A stretch of DNA of 10,344 nucleotides, from assembly GCA_013821525.1 (NCBI GenBank), contig JACDGR010000091.1:1-10344 (forward strand). Direction: 5' to 3'. This stretch comes from Actinomycetota bacterium (GTDB taxonomy: Bacteria; Actinomycetota; Thermoleophilia; Gaiellales; Gaiellaceae). The notes below the pieces were generated by a model, which was given only the letters and a program-made list of their open reading frames with translations, made no database searches and was not told the origin of the DNA. This document shows positions 1-5,960 of this stretch, piece after piece. The position numbers were made by a program, and so were the translations under genes. Position 1 is the stretch's first letter. Each line of letters opens with the position of its first letter.

Positions 1-117
1 AAACGGCGGGTCGACGACCACTGCAACACCGGCGTCCACATCCCCGACGAGGTACGCGGCACACCCGAGGTCGTCGTTCACGAACTGCTGGAAGAGCAGC
101 ACGGAGAGAGAGGGTAA
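1..117 (+). CDS. C-terminal fragment of an unidentified protein (5' end outside window)
   Basis: Frame 1 is open from the window edge to a TAA at 115-117 and gives the last 38 residues of a protein, beginning KRRVDDHCNTG and ending LLEEQHGERG. Codon third positions are mostly G or C, as expected for a real gene here. The tail is hydrophilic, with an acidic helix-like end, and contains no motif I recognise. The gene is convergent with the YcnI-like gene that ends at 153, with a hairpin region between them. I cannot assign a function. Its reality rests only on codon use, the clean stop and the good fit with the neighbouring gene boundary. Confidence 0.55.
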   Translation, partial: KRRVDDHCNTGVHIPDEVRGTPEVVVHELLEEQHGERG

Positions 118-128
118 CAGTGTGTGCG

Positions 129-163
129 GCCCCTGTTCGGCCCATCGCCCCGTTACAGGGGCG
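129..163. terminator. Possible bidirectional terminator hairpin between convergent genes
   Basis: GCCCCTGT at 129-136 is complementary to ACAGGGGC at 155-162 (8-bp stem, 18-nt loop). A shorter alternative, CGCCCC 146-151 with GGGGCG 158-163 (6-bp stem, 6-nt loop), shares the right arm. The region lies between the TAA at 115-117 on the plus strand and the stop of the YcnI-like gene (minus strand, 153-155, inside the hairpin). There is no U-run on either side, so intrinsic termination is uncertain; U-poor hairpins are common in high-GC actinobacteria. Confidence 0.35.
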
Positions 164-698
164 GCGGCCGCAACCAGACGTACAGCGCGGCAAAGAGTGC
201 TGCGAGCGCTAGTGCGCCGGCGACGATCGCCACGGCGAGTGCAGCTTTGCCGAGGGAGCGTGCGCCCGAGTCGCGCTCCGCACCGGCGGCGACGTCGAGG
301 CCGACGCGGTAGGTGATCGACTTCCCGGTGCGGTCGCCGACGAGAACGTTGAAGAGCACCGTCTCCGATCGCTTGGGGGCCGTGCCACGCACCGCGAACG
401 TCGCGTACTGGCCCTTCGGGATGTGACCTCCCGACCATGTGATCGCCTGGCCCGTGCGCGACTGGGTCCAGCCGGGCTTGGCCTCCGCGTCATCCAGATC
501 GAAGTCCGACGGGATTCCGAGCGTCACGTGATCGACGCCGACCGCGTCGTCCTCGTTCGGCACCGAGAACACGAGGTCGACCTCGGCACCTGTCGTGACT
601 CTCGCCGGGTCGATCGAAAGATGTGCCGAAGCGGTGCCTGTAAGGACGAGCGCGCTACAGACCGAGATGGCGAGCGATGACCATGCGTTGCACTTCAT
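153..698 (-). CDS. YcnI-like (DUF1775) secreted, membrane-anchored protein
   Basis: 181 aa. Residues 1-25 form a signal peptide ending ASA, so the predicted mature protein starts at His26 (HLSIDPARV). In the YcnI/DUF1775 family an N-terminal His exposed by signal cleavage is a copper ligand, which fits here. The family core follows: the early VDLVFSVPNED strand, PGWT near 76-79, and the hallmark ITWSGGHIPKGQYATF at 86-101. Residues about 150-176 are a C-terminal membrane helix followed by a short WLRPPPL tail, so the domain should face outward. The start is the ATG at 698, with GGAGAAGG 5 nt upstream; it lies 44 nt inside the acyl-CoA dehydrogenase gene. YcnI proteins are usually beside copper genes (CopC/CopD-like); none is present here, which is odd. 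The family call is firm; a copper role is family knowledge, not shown by context. Confidence 0.85.
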   Translation of the reverse strand: MKCNAWSSLAISVCSALVLTGTASAHLSIDPARVTTGAEVDLVFSVPNEDDAVGVDHVTLGIPSDFDLDDAEAKPGWTQSRTGQAITWSGGHIPKGQYATFAVRGTAPKRSETVLFNVLVGDRTGKSITYRVGLDVAAGAERDSGARSLGKAALAVAIVAGALALAALFAALYVWLRPPPL

Positions 699-1788
699 TG
701 GTGCCTTCTCCGATCTCGAGAATCTTCTGATCACGGTACAGACGCGAGATCGCATACTCATCCATGAAGCCGTACCCACCGTGAATCTGAAGCGCCCAGT
801 TCGCCGCGCGATGAGAGAGCTCGCCGGAGAACAGCTTCGCCATCGCCGCGGTCTTCGCAAACGCGCGACCCTGATCCTTCTCCCACGCTGCCTTCCACAC
901 GAGGTCGCGCGCCGCCTCGATCTCCGTTGCCATGTCGACGAGCTTCTGCTGCACCGCCTGAAACTTCGAGATCGGCTTGCCGAATTGCCGCCGCTCCTTC
1001 GCGTAGGCGAGCGCCAGGTCATAGCAGCCTTGGGCGAGTCCGACCCCCATGGCGGCCACGGAGATCCGACCACCGTCGAGGATCTGCAAAAACTGCTGAA
1101 AGCCTTCGCCGCGCGGGCCGAGCAGGTTGCCCTCGGGCACGCGGGCTCCCTGGAACGACAGCTCGCGCGTGTCGGACGCGCGCCAGCCGAGCTTCTCCAT
1201 CGGCGCGGAGATCGTGTACCCCGGTGTGCCGTTCGGGACGACGATGTTCGAGATCTCGCCGTCGCCTGTGACGGCTGTGATCGTCACGCACGAGGTGATG
1301 TCAGTGCCGGCGTTCGTGATGAAGATCTTCGAGCCGTCGATCACCCATTCGCCGTCTTCGAGCCGCGCGCTCGTGCGCGTCGCCCCTGCGTCGGAACCCG
1401 CGTCTGCCTCGGTGAGCCCGAAGGCCGCGAGCTTGGCGCCCGAGGCGAGCTCGGGCAGCCACCTCTGCCGCTGCTCCTCGCTTCCGAAGTAGTAGATCGG
1501 CAGTGTGCCGAGGGAATGATGGGCGGCGACGGTGATCGCGACCGACGAGTCGATGCGCGTCAGCTCTTCGACTGCGATCGCGTAGGAAAGCGTGTCGCTG
1601 CCGGCGCCGCCGTAGGTCTCGGGGATCGTCATGCCCATCAGCCCGAGCTCCGCGAGCTCGGCGACGAGCTCGTAGGGGAACCGCTTCTCGCGGTCGAGCT
1701 CCTCGGCAACGGGCGCGATCCTCTCGAGTGCGAACTGCCGGACGGTATCGCGGAGCAGCTCGTGTTCTGGATCGAGATCGAAGTTCAT
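655..1788 (-). CDS. Acyl-CoA dehydrogenase (FAD-dependent)
   Basis: 377 aa, the normal length for the family. It oxidises an acyl-CoA to the trans-2-enoyl-CoA with FAD, passing electrons to electron-transfer flavoprotein. The order is standard: N-terminal helical domain (about 1-115), middle beta domain with the first family signature GLTEADAGSDAGA, then C-terminal helical domain with the second signature QIHGGYGFMDEYAISRLYRD. The likely catalytic base is Glu361 in GEGTNE near the C-terminus, the position used by short- and medium-chain enzymes; isovaleryl-CoA dehydrogenases usually lack Glu there. A short-chain or 2-methyl-branched substrate is therefore more likely than isovaleryl-CoA, but this is inference. 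Start ATG at 1788 fits the conserved MNFDLDPEHELLRDTVRQF beginning; the weak AGGG lies about 10 nt upstream. It is first in a unit with the YcnI-like gene and diverges from the SCP2 gene. Confidence 0.95.
   Translation of the reverse strand: MNFDLDPEHELLRDTVRQFALERIAPVAEELDREKRFPYELVAELAELGLMGMTIPETYGGAGSDTLSYAIAVEELTRIDSSVAITVAAHHSLGTLPIYYFGSEEQRQRWLPELASGAKLAAFGLTEADAGSDAGATRTSARLEDGEWVIDGSKIFITNAGTDITSCVTITAVTGDGEISNIVVPNGTPGYTISAPMEKLGWRASDTRELSFQGARVPEGNLLGPRGEGFQQFLQILDGGRISVAAMGVGLAQGCYDLALAYAKERRQFGKPISKFQAVQQKLVDMATEIEAARDLVWKAAWEKDQGRAFAKTAAMAKLFSGELSHRAANWALQIHGGYGFMDEYAISRLYRDQKILEIGEGTNEVQRMVIARHLGL
704..711 (-). promoter_or_regulatory. Ribosome binding site for the YcnI-like gene, inside the acyl-CoA dehydrogenase gene
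   Basis: On the minus strand GGAGAAGG lies 5 nt before the ATG at 698. The same bases encode G-E-G of the dehydrogenase active-site motif GEGTNE, so the ribosome site and the catalytic codons coincide. It decides the start of the YcnI-like gene, which has no other ATG/GTG/TTG before the end of its signal peptide. Confidence 0.6.
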
Positions 1789-1828
1789 GCAGCAAATTCC
1801 CTGGTCTCGACACCCATACCGGAGGGCG

Positions 1829-1834
1829 ATGCTA
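1829..1834 (-). promoter_or_regulatory. Tentative -10 element for the acyl-CoA dehydrogenase unit
   Basis: On the minus strand TAGCAT (TANNNT pattern) lies 40 nt before the ATG at 1788. No matching -35 is visible. It is the best -10-like hexamer in the 139-bp divergent region but is unsupported otherwise. Confidence 0.2.
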
Positions 1835-1843
1835 CCGGGGGAA

Positions 1844-1912
1844 GGCCGCAGGCCGGTCCGACCGCGGCCGAGCCGGCTCCGATACCGTTCCGGCCGCAGG
1901 CCGACCCGACCG
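1844..1912. repeat. Imperfect 21-nt direct repeat in the divergent control region
   Basis: Two copies, 1844-1864 and 1892-1912, start 48 nt apart and match at 19 of 21 bases. Both begin GGCCGCAGGCCG or nearly so; they differ only at positions 13-14 (GT versus AC). Each contains GGCC-GCA-GGCC, and the second extends to the perfect inverted repeat CGGCC-GCA-GGCCG at 1891-1903. They lie between the divergent dehydrogenase and SCP2 genes, with the second copy ending just before the SCP2 ribosome site. This layout would suit a pair of operator sites or a duplicated leader hairpin; either role is inference. Confidence 0.5.
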
Positions 1913-1914
1913 AA

Positions 1915-1920
1915 AAGGAG
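1915..1920 (+). promoter_or_regulatory. Ribosome binding site of the SCP2 gene
   Basis: AAGGAG lies 7 nt before the GTG at 1928. It is the clearest Shine-Dalgarno outside a coding region in this window, and it fixes the start at GTG 1928 rather than at the upstream in-frame ATG at 1787. Confidence 0.8.
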
Positions 1921-1927
1921 CATCACC

Positions 1928-2230
1928 GTGGCAACCAAGGATTTCTTCGACAGCCTCCCGTCGCGGGCGGATGCGACCAAGCTCGCCGGCATGAACAACT
2001 CGTACGTCTTCGACATCGAGGGCGAGGGCGAGTGGCTCGTGACGGTTGCGGACGGTCAGATCTCGGTGGCGGAGGGCGGCGGTGACGCCGACGCGACCAT
2101 CTCGACCTCGAGCGAGACGTTCGACAAGATCGTCGCGGGCGACCAGAACCCGACGACCGCCTACATGACGGGCAAGCTGAAGATCAAGGGCGACATGGGT
2201 GCAGCCATGAAGCTCCAGAAGCTCTTTTAG
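1928..2230 (+). CDS. SCP2 sterol-carrier-domain lipid-binding protein
   Basis: 100 aa, essentially one SCP2 domain and nothing else. SCP2 domains form a hydrophobic tunnel that binds fatty acyl-CoA or other lipids. The visible hallmarks are the alternating strand segments YVFDIEGEGEWLVTVADGQISV and the conserved end GKLKIKGDMGAAMKLQKLF (81-100), typical of the domain's last strand and helix. There is no signal peptide or membrane helix, so it is cytoplasmic. The start is GTG at 1928 with AAGGAG 7 nt upstream. It is transcribed divergently from the acyl-CoA dehydrogenase gene, which suggests a related acyl-lipid role, and its TAG overlaps by 4 nt the stop of the convergent hydrolase gene. Natural ligand unknown. 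Confidence 0.9.
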   Translation: MATKDFFDSLPSRADATKLAGMNNSYVFDIEGEGEWLVTVADGQISVAEGGGDADATISTSSETFDKIVAGDQNPTTAYMTGKLKIKGDMGAAMKLQKLF

Positions 2231-2979
2231 ATAGCCCGCTCGATCAGCCTGTCGGCGCGATCCCAGATCGCCTGCTTGCCCGCCTCGCTCAGCGTGTAGA
2301 CCGACCCGTGATCCGCCACGAAGCCGTTCGCCGAGTGGATGATGGCGCCGTGGATCTGTGCCGCCGGAACGCCGAAGGCGAGGAGCCGCTTGTCGAGCTC
2401 GAGCGCGCCCGCGTTGCCGACGCTCGTGTCGCGATCGCCGACGAAGAGGTAGATGTCGGTCGTCTTCGGGATCAGCTTCAGGTTCGTCGGTGGCTCGAAG
2501 GACGGGTTGATTTGCCCCGGATAGAACGCGAGGACGAGCCGCGGTTGTAGGAACGCCGCCGCCTCGACGGCGAGCCGGCCGCCGCGTGAGTGGCCGATCA
2601 GCACCAGCGGAACTGCGGGCCGGCCGAGCGTCCCGAGTGCGCGTCCGACGGCGCCGACGATGTTGTTGCGGGCCTGCGGATCCGGCGGCGGGCTCTCGTA
2701 GCGCGGATAGATCACGTCGTAGCCCTCCGCGGCGAGATGCGCCTGCCACGGCTCGAGCTGCTCCCCGGAGTTCTGCCCGAGGCCGTGCAGCAGGACGACG
2801 ACGGCCTTCGGCTTGCCCTTCGCGTGCACGACCCAGACCTGGTCTTTGCCGTACCCGCTCGACCTGAAGCTCGCCTGCCACGGCTTGCCGCCACAGCCGG
2901 CGACGACCACGAGCACCGCCGCCGCGAGCAGCGCGGGTCTAATCCTCGAGCTCCACGAGCAGCGCGCCACCTGCGACAC
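2227..2979 (-). CDS. Alpha/beta-hydrolase lipoprotein
   Basis: 250 aa. The N-terminus is a lipoprotein signal: Arg14, a hydrophobic stretch (about 16-27), then lipobox VAGC with Cys29 as the expected lipidated residue, so the enzyme should be anchored outside the membrane. The catalytic domain shows the oxyanion turn HGLG (65-68), nucleophile elbow GHSRGG with Ser131, a probable acid in GDRD (Asp182 or Asp184) and probable His224 in ADHG, giving a complete triad. It is a serine hydrolase (esterase, lipase or similar); substrate unknown. The start is GTG at 2979, preceded by a perfect AGGAGG at 6 nt. It starts 41 nt inside the carboxylase gene, so the two are probably translated from one message. 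It is last in the minus-strand unit and its stop overlaps the SCP2 stop. Confidence 0.85.
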   Translation of the reverse strand: MSQVARCSWSSRIRPALLAAAVLVVVAGCGGKPWQASFRSSGYGKDQVWVVHAKGKPKAVVVLLHGLGQNSGEQLEPWQAHLAAEGYDVIYPRYESPPPDPQARNNIVGAVGRALGTLGRPAVPLVLIGHSRGGRLAVEAAAFLQPRLVLAFYPGQINPSFEPPTNLKLIPKTTDIYLFVGDRDTSVGNAGALELDKRLLAFGVPAAQIHGAIIHSANGFVADHGSVYTLSEAGKQAIWDRADRLIERAI

Positions 2980-4549
2980 GATCGCCCTCCTCTGCCCCGA
3001 CCGCGCGAACGGTCGCGTCGTAGGGGGAGACGAGTGGCGTCTCCATCTTCATCGCCTCCAGCACGACGAGCGTGTCGCCGGCCTTGACCTTTGATCCTTC
3101 GTGAACGTTGACCTTGATCACCGTGCCCGGCATCGGAGCCGTGATCGTGCGCGACCCTGCAGCGGCTGCGCCACCGCGGGACGCCGCTGCGTCGAGATCC
3201 GGCGGCGGCTGGAGCGCCGGAGAGGGCAGGTTGAGGCGGAAGGGGCCGCGCCAGACCTCGTCGGGCAACGCGGACGGAACGGGCGAGAGCGGCGGATGCT
3301 CGGTCAGGAACGCGGTCGTGGTCTCGCCGGCGCGGAGCGCGGGGTGGGCTACGAGCCAGCGCAGGAACGGCAGGTTCGTCGTGACGCCGGCCACCTCGGT
3401 CTCCGCGAGCGCCGCGGCGAGGCGATCGAGCGCCTCGTCGCGCGTCGCGCCGCGTGCGATCAGCTTCGCGATCATCGGATCGTAGGACGTGCCCACCTCG
3501 TCGCCCTCGGCCACGCCGGTCTCGACGCGGATCGACGCGGGAAGCCGCAGGCGCTCGATCCGGCCCGCCTGCGGCAGGAACGTGCGCGGATCCTCGGCGT
3601 AGAGGCGTACCTCGACGGCTGCGCCGCGCGATTCCGGGCGCAGGTCGAGGCGCTCGCCGCCGGCGATCCTGATCTGCCATTGCACGAGGTCGACGCCGGT
3701 CACCTCTTCGGTCACGGGGTGCTCGACCTGGATCCGGCCGTTCAGCTCGAGGAAGTAGAAGTCGCGACCCTCGAGCACGAACTCGGCCGTGCCCGCACCG
3801 ACGTACCCGATCGCCCGGGCGAAGCGCACTGCGGCGTCGCCGATGCGGGTGCGCAACTCCGGGTCGAGCGCCGTCGATGGAGACTCCTCGAGCACCTTCT
3901 GGTGACGGCGCTGAACCGAGCACTCGCGCTCGCCCAGCGAGAGCACGGTGCCGTGCAGGTCTGCGAGCAGCTGGATCTCGATGTGACGAGGGCGCTCGAG
4001 GTAGCGCTCGAGGTACACCCGGTCGTCGCCGAACCCGGACTGCGCTTCGCGCCGGGCTGCGGCCAAGGCCCCTTCGAGCTGATCGGCGGCGCGCACGATC
4101 CGCATCCCGCGTCCGCCGCCGCCCGCCGCGGCCTTCACGATCAGGGGCGGCTCGGTCGCCTCCGGCACCGTCGGAACACCTGCTGCTGCCGCGAGCCGCT
4201 TTGCCTCGACCTTGTCGCCGCCCCGTCGCAACGCCGCCGCGGGAGGCCCGATCCACGTCAGTCCTGCCGCGGCGATCGCCTCTGCGAAGTCTCCGCTCTC
4301 GGCGAGGAACCCGTAACCGGGATGGATCGCGTCCGCACCGGCTTCGCGCGCGGCGCGGACGTGCTCCTCCGCCTCGAGGTACGAGCCGATCTCGACGACC
4401 TCGTCGGCCGAGCGGGCGTGCAGCGAGCCGCGATCGTCAGGTGCCACGACAGCGACGCTCGCAAGCCCGAGCTCGCGTGCAGCCCGGAAGACCCGCAACG
4501 CGATCTCGCCGCGATTTGCGACGAGGATCTTCTTGGCCGGCTCGGTCAT
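2939..4549 (-). CDS. Biotin-dependent acyl-CoA carboxylase alpha subunit (biotin carboxylase plus BCCP)
   Basis: 536 aa. Biotin carboxylase uses ATP and bicarbonate to carboxylate biotin; the carrier domain delivers it to a separate carboxyltransferase (beta subunit), which is absent from this window. Order: N-terminal domain KILVANRGEIALRV (7-20) to about 105; ATP-grasp with KAAAGGGGRGMR (139-150), SVQRRHQKVLEESPS (211-225) and FLELNGRIQVEHPVTE (266-281, usually NTR, here Asn270-Gly-Arg272); carboxylase C-terminal domain to about 420; then BCCP about 468-536 with EAMKM and biotinyl Lys501. Two segments are short. The stretch between GVPTVPE and PLIVKA lacks about 20 residues of the ATP-grasp region, and only about 45 residues join the carboxylase to BCCP, so no BT domain fits although DEVWRGPFRLN resembles its beginning. 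MCC and PCC alpha subunits are about 650-700 aa. Substrate (methylcrotonyl, propionyl, acetyl, geranyl-CoA) is not decidable. It follows the PLD-like gene by 10 nt. Confidence 0.93.
   Translation of the reverse strand: MTEPAKKILVANRGEIALRVFRAARELGLASVAVVAPDDRGSLHARSADEVVEIGSYLEAEEHVRAAREAGADAIHPGYGFLAESGDFAEAIAAAGLTWIGPPAAALRRGGDKVEAKRLAAAAGVPTVPEATEPPLIVKAAAGGGGRGMRIVRAADQLEGALAAARREAQSGFGDDRVYLERYLERPRHIEIQLLADLHGTVLSLGERECSVQRRHQKVLEESPSTALDPELRTRIGDAAVRFARAIGYVGAGTAEFVLEGRDFYFLELNGRIQVEHPVTEEVTGVDLVQWQIRIAGGERLDLRPESRGAAVEVRLYAEDPRTFLPQAGRIERLRLPASIRVETGVAEGDEVGTSYDPMIAKLIARGATRDEALDRLAAALAETEVAGVTTNLPFLRWLVAHPALRAGETTTAFLTEHPPLSPVPSALPDEVWRGPFRLNLPSPALQPPPDLDAAASRGGAAAAGSRTITAPMPGTVIKVNVHEGSKVKAGDTLVVLEAMKMETPLVSPYDATVRAVGAEEGDRVAGGALLVELED
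2986..2991 (-). promoter_or_regulatory. Ribosome binding site of the hydrolase gene, inside the carboxylase gene
   Basis: AGGAGG on the minus strand, 6 nt before the GTG at 2979. It overlaps carboxylase codons for E-E-G-D near the end of the biotin-carrier domain. Match and spacing are ideal, which supports the non-ATG start and the 41-nt overlap. Confidence 0.75.
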
Positions 4550-4559
4550 CGAACGATCA

Positions 4560-5960
4560 CTACCCGTCGACGATCAGGCCGTTGATGGGGCCGAGAAGCC
4601 GGCCTGTCCGGCGCGATACGCCGGGCAAAAAATCGAGCGTGTCGAAGCTGTCATCGCGCATCGCGTCGCGCCAGAGAGTGTCGAGAATCTCGTGGGGCTC
4701 GCCGTCGACGTCCTCCCGGCGCAAGTGCTCGCGCCAGAGGCGCTTCCGCGTGGCAGTCGCGACCACCGGGTCGCACGTGATCAGGCACGCCTCGGTGTCG
4801 TTGTAGAACGAGTGGCTGTTCAGGTTCGCCGACCCGATCGCGAGCCAGCGATCGTCGACGATCCCGATCTTCGCGTGCACGTACACCTGCTGTGCGCGCG
4901 TCGGCTGGCGCAGCGTGCAGGCGAGCAGCCGGTCGTGCGGATCGTTGTCGACGAGCACGCCGAGCTGGCCGCGTGTGTCGTCTGCACCGTTGTTCGGCTT
5001 CGCCGGGAGCACGATCACGATGCGGAACTCGTCCGTCGGAGGAGCTTGGAGCTTGTCGACCAGGAGCTCAACGAGCTCGGGCGCCCAGAGGAACTGGCTC
5101 TCGAGATAGATCAGTCGCTCGGCAGATCGCAGCGCGCGGACATACGCCTCGAGGATGCGGTAGTCCCCGAGCGGCAGCGCGTCGTACACGCTGTTCGGCA
5201 CCGTGCGCACGAACTGTGCGCTCGTCGTTCCGGCAGCGGCGTGCTCGTGCTGCCATCGGATCTGCTCACCGGTCACCTCGCGCCAGCGGAGGGAGAGATG
5301 CTGGGCCACGTCCTCGACGATCGAACCTTCGACCCGCGCAGCGGCGTCATGCCAGCCGACCGCGCCGCGGGCAGGATGGTCGGCAGAGTCGAGCCGGTCA
5401 CCGCCGAGGGAGGTCAGGTCGATGCCTCCGACATAGGCGACGCGGCCGTCGATCAGGGCGATCTTCTCGTGGTGACAATGCATGGGGCGCTCCTTCGAGT
5501 CGAGCGCCATCCGAATCTTGGTTCCGTGGACAAGGGCGTCACGGCCGGCGCGCACAGCGGAGCGCGACGGGGTGAAGAGGGGGAGCGGCGCGCCCGCCCA
5601 GGCGAGCACTCGCACCTCAGTGCGTTCTGCGGCCTCCGCCAGCAGCTCGCGCAGCGACGGCCCGCCCCGCGAGAGCCGGAAGGCGGGCTCGAACGCCCAG
5701 CCCGCCAGGAACACCGACTCCTTCGCCGCGGCGATCTCCTGGGCGAGACGCGGGAGCGCTTCCTCGCCGTCGACGAGCACGTCGAAGCTGTTCCCTTCGC
5801 GCGGCACCGGTTCGCCTGCGCACCAGAGCCCGTCGCGCGGTGGGTCGTAGGCGCGCTGCCAGCCGTGGCGCCTCAGCCGCCGGCGATGGTGGGCGACGAC
5901 GGTGCGCTCGACTCCTGCTCCGATCGCGTCGTCCAGCCTGTCGATCTGCGCAGGGGCCAT
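4560..5960 (-). CDS. Phospholipase D-superfamily protein (two HKD motifs; PLD or cardiolipin synthase-like)
   Basis: 466 aa with both catalytic HKD motifs intact: His164-x-Lys166-x4-Asp171 followed by GG-I-D, and His362-x-Lys364-x4-Asp369 followed by GSANLN. Enzymes with this pair form a covalent phosphohistidine and either hydrolyse phospholipids or transfer the phosphatidyl group. The region WHDAAARVEGSIVEDVAQHL (203-222) and LIYLESQFLW (283-292) resemble the conserved segments of long PLD enzymes (WHD...G...D.A.HF.RW; IYIENQFF). There is no signal peptide or membrane helix, unlike the usual membrane-anchored cardiolipin synthases. The start is ATG at 5960, giving the start-proximal HHRRRLRRHGW segment; it lies 88 nt inside the MFS gene and lacks a clear Shine-Dalgarno. 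Substrate and reaction (hydrolysis or synthesis) are uncertain. Confidence 0.87.
   Translation of the reverse strand: MAPAQIDRLDDAIGAGVERTVVAHHRRRLRRHGWQRAYDPPRDGLWCAGEPVPREGNSFDVLVDGEEALPRLAQEIAAAKESVFLAGWAFEPAFRLSRGGPSLRELLAEAAERTEVRVLAWAGAPLPLFTPSRSAVRAGRDALVHGTKIRMALDSKERPMHCHHEKIALIDGRVAYVGGIDLTSLGGDRLDSADHPARGAVGWHDAAARVEGSIVEDVAQHLSLRWREVTGEQIRWQHEHAAAGTTSAQFVRTVPNSVYDALPLGDYRILEAYVRALRSAERLIYLESQFLWAPELVELLVDKLQAPPTDEFRIVIVLPAKPNNGADDTRGQLGVLVDNDPHDRLLACTLRQPTRAQQVYVHAKIGIVDDRWLAIGSANLNSHSFYNDTEACLITCDPVVATATRKRLWREHLRREDVDGEPHEILDTLWRDAMRDDSFDTLDFLPGVSRRTGRLLGPINGLIVDG

Noticed and set aside
1789..2016. Upstream extension of the acyl-CoA dehydrogenase frame
   Set aside because: It runs through the intergenic repeats and antisense to SCP2; the conserved dehydrogenase start is ATG 1788.
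595..2085. Long plus-strand open frame opposite the acyl-CoA dehydrogenase
   Set aside because: Arg-rich, motif-free and fully antisense to a convincing dehydrogenase; a GC-rich shadow frame.
3101..4585. Long plus-strand open frame opposite the carboxylase
   Set aside because: The opposite strand carries all biotin carboxylase and BCCP motifs; this frame has no recognisable motif.
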